DNA from: an uncultured Oscillospiraceae bacterium
Lineage (GTDB): Bacteria; Bacillota; Clostridia; Oscillospirales; Oscillospiraceae
Reading direction: 5' to 3'
Assembly: GCA_910579725.1 (NCBI GenBank)
Contig: CAJTUD010000046.1
Span: forward strand, 1-23,647
DNA length: 23,647 nt
The notes under the pieces were generated by a model. It was not told the origin of the DNA. It saw nothing but the letters and a program-made list of their open reading frames with translations, and did not search any database. This document shows, piece by piece, positions 15,549-22,061 of the stretch. Position 1 is the stretch's first letter. Every line of letters starts with the position of its first letter. The position numbers and the translations under genes were made by a program.

Positions 15549-16553
15549 CTACATGAATACAACCTGCTTCAGATTAGAGCGGTCATAGGAAACCGCAACA
15601 ATCACGATAAACAGCAAGCCTTTCACCAGATTGATATATTCACTGGCCATTCCGGCCAGGGTCAGACCATTGGTCAGGAAGGTGATTGTCAGTACGCCGA
15701 CAATTGTTGCGCGAATTTTTGCAGATGATCCGCCCGCCATAGGAAAGCCGCCCAACGCCAGAGCAATCATAATATTGAACTCCAGCCCGGTGCCGGACTG
15801 AGCCGACACGGAGCCCGCGCGGACCATCTGGAAGCAGGCGGCAATCCCTACGCAAACTCCCAGAATCAAATGACTGAACACAACGCCCTGCCGGGAGCGG
15901 ATTCCAGACTGCCGGGCAGTAACAATATTTCCCCCCACCGCTTTCTGCTCTTTGCCCAGGCTGGTCTTTTCAAACAGATACCAGCCGGCGGCCAGCAGAA
16001 CCAAAAGTACGGAGACTTTTAACAGGTTGTTGCTGAACACTCCAAAAGTATCCAAAGGAACCCGAATATTCTTTCCCAGCGCATTACAGCCTACAACCAG
16101 AATCCCCGTACAGGCGCTGCGCACGCACAGCGACACCACGAACGGCTGCAAGTGCAGGCAGTCCGACCCCAGTCCCACAATCATGGTGCTGATGACCGCC
16201 ACCGCTATGGCGGCGATCAGTCCCATCCAGACAGGCATGCCCGCCCGGGTTATGATTGCCACGCATACCAGCTGGGCCACGCCGCAGCTGGGCCCCAGAG
16301 AGAAGTCCATGCCTCCGCGGGCATAGACAAAGCTGGCTCCAATCCCCACAATGGCGGTGGTGAAGCACTGGTTCATGATGTTGACCAGATTTCCGCCGGA
16401 CAGCAGCAGTCCGCCGGTTGCGATGGTCAGCGCCGCGATGGTCAGCGCCAGCCCCGCGAAGGGGAGCGCCGTCATCAGAATATCCTTCTGACGGGATTTC
16501 CGCAGAAGCATCCCGTCTATATCCACTGCCGCCCCTTTACTTTGTGCCGACAT
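15549..16553 (-). CDS. Sugar ABC transporter permease (CUT2/RbsC family), first copy
   Basis: This membrane protein of 334 residues belongs to the BPD_transp_2 family. It shows ARGGMDFSLGPSCGVAQLVCV (about 78-98), the family's GG(I/M)D-S(L/V)G segment near the substrate path, and LGKEQKAVGGNIVTARQSGIRSR (about 218-240), the ATPase-facing loop. It overlaps the ATPase gene by 17 nt, so the two are probably translationally coupled. With the second permease (13272-14285) it makes a heteromeric channel, unlike the homodimeric RbsC or AraH systems. Confidence 0.9.
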   Translation of the reverse strand: MSAQSKGAAVDIDGMLLRKSRQKDILMTALPFAGLALTIAALTIATGGLLLSGGNLVNIMNQCFTTAIVGIGASFVYARGGMDFSLGPSCGVAQLVCVAIITRAGMPVWMGLIAAIAVAVISTMIVGLGSDCLHLQPFVVSLCVRSACTGILVVGCNALGKNIRVPLDTFGVFSNNLLKVSVLLVLLAAGWYLFEKTSLGKEQKAVGGNIVTARQSGIRSRQGVVFSHLILGVCVGIAACFQMVRAGSVSAQSGTGLEFNIMIALALGGFPMAGGSSAKIRATIVGVLTITFLTNGLTLAGMASEYINLVKGLLFIVIVAVSYDRSNLKQVVFM

Positions 16554-18069
16554 CGCTGTTCACGCTCCCTATCATGTATTTGATAATATCGGATTCGCTC
16601 AAATCCTTGCTGCGCCGGAATTCGGCCGTCACCTCGCCGTCCTTCATGACCAGCATCCTGTCGCACATGCCGATCATTTCCGGCAGCTCTTCGGAAATCA
16701 GGATGATGGACTTCCCCTCCGCCTTCATCTCCTCCAGCAGCCGGTAGATTGCTGCCTTGACGCCGACGTCAATGCCGCGGGTTGCGCAGTCCAGAATCAG
16801 AATGCTGCTGCCGCAGCCCAGCCACTTGGAAAAGACCACCTTCTGCTTGTTGCCTCCGGACAATTCCGTCAGCTTCTGCCGGGGCCCCCGGCACTTGATC
16901 TTCAGCACGTCGATCTGATCCTGCGCCAGCTGCTTTTCCGCCTTGGCCGGTATATAACCGAACAGCCTTCTCAGCCGGGACATGGAGGGAAGCTCAATGT
17001 TGTCCTGTATGCTGGCGCTGAGAATCACAGACTCCCGGTCCCGGTCCTTGGAGAGGTAGCCCATCCCGGACTTCACCGCAAAGTGGGGATTGCGCACCTC
17101 CGCCCCTGTTTGGGAGAGCACCACTTTGCCTGTGACCGGTTTTTCAATGCCGAAGAGGACCTTGCCCAGCTCGTGCATCCCGCAGTCGGACAAACCGCAC
17201 AGTCCCAGAATTTCGCCTTTATGCAGCTGCAAATCCACATTGGTGAACGTCCCATAGGTGATCTGTCTGGCCTCCAGAACAACCTCGTCTTCGTATGTAC
17301 ACTCAAAGTCGTCCCGGAAATAGTGATCCGAGAATTCCCGGCCCACCATAAGCCGCCGCATATTGTCCTGCGTGATGCCGTCTCCGGTCAACGTCTGGAT
17401 AATGCGTCCGTCCCGCAGAACCGTTACCTTGTTGCACACCTCCATCAGCTCGTCCAGATCATGGGAGATAAAGATGACGGCCTTGTCATTCCGTTTGAAA
17501 CGCTCAATCAGATCATACAGAATCTTCCGCCCCTTCATGGCCAGCGCGGTGGTGGTTTCGTCCACGATGAGGATATCCGGATCGGCAACCATCACGCGGG
17601 CGATCTCCACAATCTTCCGGTCTTCAAAATTCAGACTGGAGGTCATTGCGGCGGCACTGATATCTCCCGCGCCGATATCGTCCAGAATGGCCTGTGCACG
17701 CCGGTTCACCTCCTTCATATTGATAAAGCCAAATTTGGTGAACTCCTCCAGCCGTCCGGTGAAGACGTTGGAAGCTACGGTGATATTGCCGATGGTGCCC
17801 TGCTCCTGTACGATCATGCCGACTCCTCGATTCTGCGCCTCGACCATGTTGTGCGGCATATAGTCCTCGCCCTTCAGGGTAAACGTCCCGCTGTCGCATG
17901 GCTGTGCGCCGGCGGCAATGCCGGAGAACGTCGACTTGCCGGAACCATTCTCTCCGATCAGCCCGTGGACCTCCCCGCGGCAGAGGGTAAAGTCCACGTC
18001 AATCAGCGCTCTGGTTGGACCGAAGTTTTTGTTGATTCCAGCCGCCAGCAGAATTGGTTGATTTTCCAT
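16537..18069 (-). CDS. Sugar ABC transporter ATP-binding protein with two ABC domains (RbsA/AraG type)
   Basis: The 510-residue duplicated ATPase drives sugar import. Domain 1 has an intact Walker A GENGSGKST (39-47), Walker B ILIVDE (D170, E171) and switch His 203 (ISHD), but its signature is degenerate (SSLNFEDRK, 144-152). Domain 2 has an intact signature LSGGNKQK (403-410). Its Walker A is reduced to GLSDCGMHE (292-300), with no Lys or Thr, its Walker B reads LILDCAT with Cys 428 in place of the catalytic Glu, and its switch residue is not His. One composite ATP site (domain 1 Walker A/B with domain 2 signature) is therefore complete and the other is dead. Some domain 2 Walker A decay is normal in this family, but loss of the Glu goes further. 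It is the first gene of the operon, with AAGGGTG before the ATG. Confidence 0.93.
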   Translation of the reverse strand: MENQPILLAAGINKNFGPTRALIDVDFTLCRGEVHGLIGENGSGKSTFSGIAAGAQPCDSGTFTLKGEDYMPHNMVEAQNRGVGMIVQEQGTIGNITVASNVFTGRLEEFTKFGFINMKEVNRRAQAILDDIGAGDISAAAMTSSLNFEDRKIVEIARVMVADPDILIVDETTTALAMKGRKILYDLIERFKRNDKAVIFISHDLDELMEVCNKVTVLRDGRIIQTLTGDGITQDNMRRLMVGREFSDHYFRDDFECTYEDEVVLEARQITYGTFTNVDLQLHKGEILGLCGLSDCGMHELGKVLFGIEKPVTGKVVLSQTGAEVRNPHFAVKSGMGYLSKDRDRESVILSASIQDNIELPSMSRLRRLFGYIPAKAEKQLAQDQIDVLKIKCRGPRQKLTELSGGNKQKVVFSKWLGCGSSILILDCATRGIDVGVKAAIYRLLEEMKAEGKSIILISEELPEMIGMCDRMLVMKDGEVTAEFRRSKDLSESDIIKYMIGSVNSDVGTK

Positions 18070-18115
18070 AATTACACACCCTTATCATTCAGCATGGTTT
18101 GTAACTCTTGTCCAT

Positions 18116-18144
18116 ATTATCCGTCAGAAGCGCTTATTTGTCAA
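18116..18144 (-). promoter_or_regulatory. SigA promoter of the arabinose operon
   Basis: On the minus strand a consensus TTGACA (18144-18139) is separated by 17 bp from GATAAT (18121-18116). The -35 lies inside the AraR-like palindrome at 18136-18151. The spacer contains AAGCGCTT (18128-18135), a cre-like core that could allow CcpA-type catabolite control. Confidence 0.85.
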
Positions 18145-18151
18145 CACAAAT
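18136..18151. promoter_or_regulatory. AraR-type operator 1 (over the operon -35)
   Basis: The sequence is ATTTGTCAACACAAAT. Both 6-bp arms match the B. subtilis AraR operator consensus ATTTGTACGTACAAAT (12 of 16 overall). It covers the -35 box of the operon promoter, where a bound repressor would block RNA polymerase. Confidence 0.6.
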
Positions 18152-18187
18152 TTTGCTTATCTGATCAAAACTGGTATTTTTTACGAT

Positions 18188-18203
18188 ATTTGTACATACT
18201 ATT
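18188..18203. promoter_or_regulatory. AraR-type operator 2
   Basis: ATTTGTACATACTATT matches the AraR consensus at 13 of 16 positions. Its centre is 52 bp from operator 1, close to five helical turns. Confidence 0.6.
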
Positions 18204-18251
18204 TGTGTAATAATAAATATAATTGTATTTAAAATAATTGAATTGCAAATA

Positions 18252-18267
18252 ATTTATACGTACAATT
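18252..18267. promoter_or_regulatory. AraR-type operator 3 (next to the regulator promoter)
   Basis: ATTTATACGTACAATT matches the AraR consensus at 14 of 16 positions. Its centre is 64 bp from operator 2, about six helical turns. It ends 6 bp before the -35 box of the regulator gene, suggesting autoregulation. Confidence 0.65.
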
Positions 18268-18273
18268 TGAGTT

Positions 18274-18302
18274 TTGTCTTGTAATTGACTGCCGGATATG
18301 AT
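18274..18302 (+). promoter_or_regulatory. SigA promoter of the araR-like gene
   Basis: TTGTCT (18274-18279) and TATGAT (18297-18302) are 17 bp apart. The leader of about 80 nt contains a small GC-rich hairpin (AGCCG/CGGCT near 18330-18346) and ends with GGGGGAGG before the ATG. Confidence 0.65.
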
Positions 18303-18387
18303 ATCCTTGTTTTGCAAAAACTGACAGAAGCCGCCTTCGCCGGCTAATTGGCGCGGACCTTTTCCATATACAAGGGGGAGGAATTTT

Positions 18388-19428
18388 ATGAAAAAATACA
18401 TACAACTTTATAACCAACTGCGGGAGCTGATTACCGGAGGCGCCCTGTCTTCCGGCAGCCGCTTTCCCACCGAATCGGCCATTGCCGCCGAGCATGGCCT
18501 GAGCCGGCAGACTGTCCGTCAGGCGCTGGAGATGCTGCGCAGGGATGGATTTATCTACAGCATTCAGGGAAGCGGCTCTTTTGTCGGTTCCTCCGCCGCC
18601 AGGGTTCCGGAAAGCCGGCATATCGCTGTAATCACCACCTATTACAGCGACTACATCTTTCCCTCCATTCTCCGGGGAATCGGTGAAACGGCGGCGGAGA
18701 AGGGCTATACGGTTGAAATCAGCACAACAAACAACAGCATCGCCATGGAGAAGACCATTCTGACAAATATTTTGCAGCATCCTGTCCGGGGAATCATCGT
18801 GGAAGGAACAAAAACGGCTCTGCCAAACCCCAACATGGCCTATTACCAGCAGCTGGCGAAGCAGGGCATACCGATTGTTTTCATCAACGGCATCTATCCC
18901 TCTCTGGAGGGAGAGCGGATCGTCTCCGTAGTTACCGATGATTTCAAAGGCGGATACTGGCTGGCAAAGCTGCTGATCCAGAAAGGACATCGCTCCATCG
19001 GCTGCATTTTCAAAAGCGACGACGCCCAGGGCATCAACCGGTTTGCCGGATTCATTGCCGCTCTCGCCGATTTCGGCGTGGAGTACAACGACACCCATTT
19101 TATCTGGTTTGCCACGGAAACCAAACAGTCCTTTCTGCCCTTCCTCCGCTCCAACGGCCTGTTCATGGACTGCTCCGCCATTGTCTGCTACAATGACGAG
19201 ATTGCGAAAATGGTTGCTGCGCACCTGCGGGAGATTCCGCACAATATACGTTCCATTGCCAGCTTTGACGGGGAATTGAATGCCGGTCAAATCCCCCGGG
19301 ATATTGAATTTCGCTCTCTTCCGCACCCAAAGGATGATCTGGGCAGAACAGCGGCGCTGAAGCTGTTCGATATGCTGGTGGACCGGCCGACAGAATCCGC
19401 CGTTCTGGCGTGGGCAGGGGTGGAATAA
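18388..19428 (+). CDS. araR: AraR-like transcriptional regulator (GntR DNA-binding plus LacI-type sugar domain)
   Basis: The 346-residue chimeric repressor has a GntR winged helix at residues 1-70 (LYNQLRELITGGALSSGSRF, ESAIAAEHGLSRQTVRQALE, YSIQGSGSFV). A LacI/GalR-type sugar-binding domain follows from about 77 (HIAVITTYYSDYIFPSILRGI) to the end. AraR proteins repress arabinose genes and leave DNA on binding L-arabinose. It is transcribed divergently from the arabinose operon across a 318-bp AT-rich intergenic region with three AraR-type palindromes, which strongly supports the assignment. GGGGGAGG lies 7 nt before the ATG. No other GntR-type regulator is in the window. Confidence 0.9.
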   Translation: MKKYIQLYNQLRELITGGALSSGSRFPTESAIAAEHGLSRQTVRQALEMLRRDGFIYSIQGSGSFVGSSAARVPESRHIAVITTYYSDYIFPSILRGIGETAAEKGYTVEISTTNNSIAMEKTILTNILQHPVRGIIVEGTKTALPNPNMAYYQQLAKQGIPIVFINGIYPSLEGERIVSVVTDDFKGGYWLAKLLIQKGHRSIGCIFKSDDAQGINRFAGFIAALADFGVEYNDTHFIWFATETKQSFLPFLRSNGLFMDCSAIVCYNDEIAKMVAAHLREIPHNIRSIASFDGELNAGQIPRDIEFRSLPHPKDDLGRTAALKLFDMLVDRPTESAVLAWAGVE

Positions 19429-19501
19429 CCCGCGCCGCCCTTTTCCTGCCGCTTCTCAAGTGCGCTCCCTGCAAAATCCCGAAAAATCTCCGGAAATGAA
19501 A

Positions 19502-19530
19502 TTGACGCGGCCATAAGGGTGTGCTAAAAT
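19502..19530 (+). promoter_or_regulatory. SigA promoter of nfnAB
   Basis: TTGACG (19502-19507) and TAAAAT (19525-19530) are 17 bp apart, giving a leader of about 60 nt before the ATG at 19598. Confidence 0.8.
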
Positions 19531-19597
19531 AAACCTTGTATGTGCTGAACATACGCCAGAACAAAGCAACCGAATCTAAGTGGAAAGAGGACACACT

Positions 19598-20440
19598 ATG
19601 TATCGGATCGTAAAAAAGCGGGTATTGAACCCCACCGTGACTCTGATGGAGATCGAGGCCCCCACCGTGGCCCGGAAGTGCGAGCCCGGCCAGTTTATTA
19701 TTCTTCGTGTGGATGAAAACGGAGAGCGCATCCCGTTGACCATCGCCGCCTACGACCGGGAGGCCGGCACCGTCACCATTATCTTCCAGATCGTGGGCGC
19801 CACCACGGAGAAGCTCAACCACAAGGAGCAGGGCGAGTGCATTCAGGACTTTGTGGGCCCTCTGGGCAAAGCCACTGAGACGGAGGGCCTCCATCGGGTT
19901 GCCGTCATCGGCGGCGGCGTGGGCACCGCCATCGCCTACCCCGTGGCCAAGAAGCTCCACGACGACGGGTGCCACGTGGACCTGATCGTGGGCTTCCGCA
20001 GCAAGGACCTCATCATCCTCAAGGAGGAGTTCGAGGCCGCCAGCACCAACCTCATCATCGGCACCGACGACGGCTCCTACGGCAAGAAGGCCCTGGTTAC
20101 GGACCTGCTCAAGGAGCAGATCGAGGCGGGGGTGAAGTACGACCGGGTCATCGCCATCGGACCGGTTATCATGATGAAGTTCGTGTGCCTGCTGACCAAG
20201 GAGTACAACATCCCCACCGTGGTCAGCATGAATCCCATTATGATCGACGGTACCGGCATGTGCGGCGGCTGCCGTCTGAGCGTGGGCGGGGAGACCAAGT
20301 TCGCCTGCGTGGACGGTCCCGAGTTTGACGGCCATCAGGTGGACTTTGACGAGGCCATGGCCCGCGGCGCCATGTACCGGGATTTCGAGCTGCACGCCCG
20401 GGAAGAGACGTGCAATCTGTTCAAGCAGGAGGTAAAGTAA
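19598..20440 (+). CDS. nfnA: NfnA: sulfide/dihydroorotate dehydrogenase-type FAD/NAD-binding subunit
   Basis: This is the small subunit of NADH-dependent reduced ferredoxin:NADP+ oxidoreductase, a flavin-based electron-bifurcating transhydrogenase. The 280 residues begin with a ferredoxin-reductase-type FAD domain (RIPLT, 44-48). A NAD-binding domain follows with GGGVGT (105-110). A C-terminal iron-sulfur segment DGTGMCGGCR...FAC holds C222, C225 and C237. The nearby Asp 218 matches the family pattern of one Asp and three Cys around a [2Fe-2S] cluster. The start at 19598 is supported by GGAAAGAGG 7 nt upstream; the frame is open a little further. The stop is one base before the nfnB ATG. Codon use is strongly biased to C- and G-ending codons, suggesting high expression. 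Confidence 0.93.
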   Translation: MYRIVKKRVLNPTVTLMEIEAPTVARKCEPGQFIILRVDENGERIPLTIAAYDREAGTVTIIFQIVGATTEKLNHKEQGECIQDFVGPLGKATETEGLHRVAVIGGGVGTAIAYPVAKKLHDDGCHVDLIVGFRSKDLIILKEEFEAASTNLIIGTDDGSYGKKALVTDLLKEQIEAGVKYDRVIAIGPVIMMKFVCLLTKEYNIPTVVSMNPIMIDGTGMCGGCRLSVGGETKFACVDGPEFDGHQVDFDEAMARGAMYRDFELHAREETCNLFKQEVK

Positions 20441-20441
20441 G

Positions 20442-21860
20442 ATGGCGAATATGCGTCCGGATAAAAATCCCATGCCCCACCAGGACCCTGTGGTCCGGTC
20501 CGGCAACTTTGAAGAGGTGGCCCTGGGCTACACCAGGGAGCAGGCCATCGACGAGGCCCAGCGGTGCCTCAGCTGCAAAAACATGCCCTGCGTGGCCGGC
20601 TGCCCGGTGAAGATTCATATCCCCGAGTTCATCGCCAAGGTGGCGGAGGGCGATTTTGAAGCCGCCTATCAGATCATCGCCGCCGACAGCGCCCTGCCCG
20701 CCGTGTGCGGCCGGGTCTGCCCCCAGGAGACCCAGTGCGAATCCAAGTGCGTGCGCGGCATCAAGGCCGAGAGCGTGGGTATCGGCCGCCTGGAGCGGTT
20801 CGTGGCCGACTGGCACAACGCCAACGCTGATGGGAAGCCGGTGCGCCCCGCCTCCAACGGGCACAAGGTGGCTGTCATCGGTTCCGGCCCCTCCGGCCTG
20901 ACCTGCGCCGGCGACCTGGCCCGGAAGGGATACGAAGTCACGGTGTACGAGGCCCTGCATCTGGCCGGCGGCGTGCTGGTCTATGGCATTCCCGAGTTCC
21001 GTCTGCCCAAATCCATTGTCCAGAAGGAAGTGGACGGGCTCAAGGAGCTGGGGGTGAAAATCGAAACCAACGTGGTCGTCGGCCGGTCCATCACCATCGA
21101 CGAGCTGATGGAGCAGGAGGGCTTCGAGGCCGTGTTCATCGGCTCCGGCGCGGGCCTGCCCATGTTCATGCACATCCCCGGCGAGAATCTCAAGGGCGTG
21201 TACTCCGCCAACGAATTCCTCACCCGCATCAATCTGATGAAGGCCTACAAGGAGGGTTCCGATACCCCCATCATGCCTCTCAAGGGCAAGAAGGTGGCGG
21301 TGGTTGGCGGCGGCAACGTGGCCATGGACGCCGCCCGGTGCTCCCGCCGTCTGGGGGCCGAGGTGTACATCGTCTACCGCCGGAGCGAAGCCGAGCTCCC
21401 CGCCCGGGCCGAGGAGGTGGAGCACGCCAAGGAGGAGGGCATCATTTTCAAGACCCTCACCAACCCCACCGCCATTCTGGGCTACCAGAATCCCGAGGAC
21501 AAGCGGGACCCGAAGAACGGCTCCGTCTGCGGCCTGACTTGTGTGGAAATGGAGCTGGGCGAGCCAGATGCCTCCGGCCGCCGCCGTCCGATTGTGAAGG
21601 AGGGCAGCGAGTTTGAAATGGAGATGGACTGCGTCATCATGGCGCTGGGCACCAGCCCCAATCCGCTGATCAAATCCACCACCAAGGGCCTGGAGATCAA
21701 CAAGCGGGGCGGCATCATCGTCAACGAGGACGGTCTGACCAGCCGCGAGGCGGTCTATGCCGGCGGCGACGCCGTCACCGGCGCAGCCACGGTCATTCTG
21801 GCCATGGGTGCAGGCAAAACTGCCGCCGCGGCTATCGACGGGCAGCTGAGCGGGAAGTAA
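20442..21860 (+). CDS. nfnB: NfnB: NADPH-binding large subunit, glutamate synthase small-chain-like
   Basis: This subunit of 472 residues is often annotated as NADPH-dependent glutamate synthase GltA. The N-terminus binds two [4Fe-4S] clusters through C42, C45, C50, C54 and C89, C93, C99, C103. An FAD-binding Rossmann fold (VAVIGSGPSG, 143-152) and an NADPH-binding fold (KKVAVVGGGNVAMDAAR, about 283-299) follow. GGDAVTGAATVILAMGAGKTAA closes the FAD site. No glutamate synthase large subunit is adjacent. The partner is the NfnA-type gene one base upstream, so the NfnAB assignment (NADPH and ferredoxin/NADH exchange) is preferred over glutamate synthesis. AGGAGG lies inside the nfnA end, 9 nt before the ATG. 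A strong terminator follows the gene. Confidence 0.93.
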   Translation: MANMRPDKNPMPHQDPVVRSGNFEEVALGYTREQAIDEAQRCLSCKNMPCVAGCPVKIHIPEFIAKVAEGDFEAAYQIIAADSALPAVCGRVCPQETQCESKCVRGIKAESVGIGRLERFVADWHNANADGKPVRPASNGHKVAVIGSGPSGLTCAGDLARKGYEVTVYEALHLAGGVLVYGIPEFRLPKSIVQKEVDGLKELGVKIETNVVVGRSITIDELMEQEGFEAVFIGSGAGLPMFMHIPGENLKGVYSANEFLTRINLMKAYKEGSDTPIMPLKGKKVAVVGGGNVAMDAARCSRRLGAEVYIVYRRSEAELPARAEEVEHAKEEGIIFKTLTNPTAILGYQNPEDKRDPKNGSVCGLTCVEMELGEPDASGRRRPIVKEGSEFEMEMDCVIMALGTSPNPLIKSTTKGLEINKRGGIIVNEDGLTSREAVYAGGDAVTGAATVILAMGAGKTAAAAIDGQLSGK

Positions 21861-21916
21861 GGTTTCTAAAAACAGACTTTCAGGGTAAAACCATGTGCTG
21901 CATTACAGCGCGAAGG

Positions 21917-21945
21917 AGCGGGCCCCGGCCGGGGTCCGCTTTTTC
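21917..21945 (+). terminator. Rho-independent terminator of nfnAB
   Basis: A 12-bp GC-rich stem (21917-21928 with 21929-21940, one G-T wobble) is followed by TTTTC. It lies 56 nt after the nfnB stop. Confidence 0.85.
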
Positions 21946-21963
21946 GCATGGTGCGGGTCATAC

Positions 21964-21977
21964 CCGGACTTGTCCGG
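21964..21977. promoter_or_regulatory. Palindrome upstream of the GNAT-AraC promoter, possible operator
   Basis: CCGGAC-TT-GTCCGG is a perfect 14-bp inverted repeat ending 9 bp before the -35 box of the following gene. It could bind a dimeric regulator. AraC proteins more often bind direct repeats, so the binder is unknown. Confidence 0.35.
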
Positions 21978-21986
21978 CAAAAGAAT

Positions 21987-22015
21987 TTGACTTATCGGGC
22001 GGTTTGTTGTACCAT
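21987..22015 (+). promoter_or_regulatory. SigA promoter of the GNAT-AraC fusion gene
   Basis: TTGACT (21987-21992) and TACCAT (22010-22015) are 17 bp apart. The -35 is good and the -10 is weak (4 of 6), as is usual for activated promoters. Confidence 0.55.
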
Positions 22016-22037
22016 AGAAACGGGGGAGGGATTTTGT

Positions 22038-22061
22038 ATGAGGAGGCGGTCTGATGTCTGA
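22038..22061 (+). CDS. Possible 7-codon leader peptide overlapping the fusion gene start
   Basis: GGGGGAGGG (22022-22030) lies 7 nt before the ATG at 22038, which opens MRRRSDV and stops at 22061, just inside the fusion gene starting at 22054. Its second and third codons AGG AGG are also the ribosome binding site of the fusion gene. Ribosomes on the leader would therefore cover that site, which could couple or lower translation. No family supports it; this is arrangement only. Confidence 0.25.
   Translation: MRRRSDV

Noticed and set aside
39..19464. 13-bp sequence containing TTCTCAAGTGCG present near 40 and near 19453
   Set aside because: A match of this length is expected by chance in a window this size, and nothing similar surrounds the two copies.
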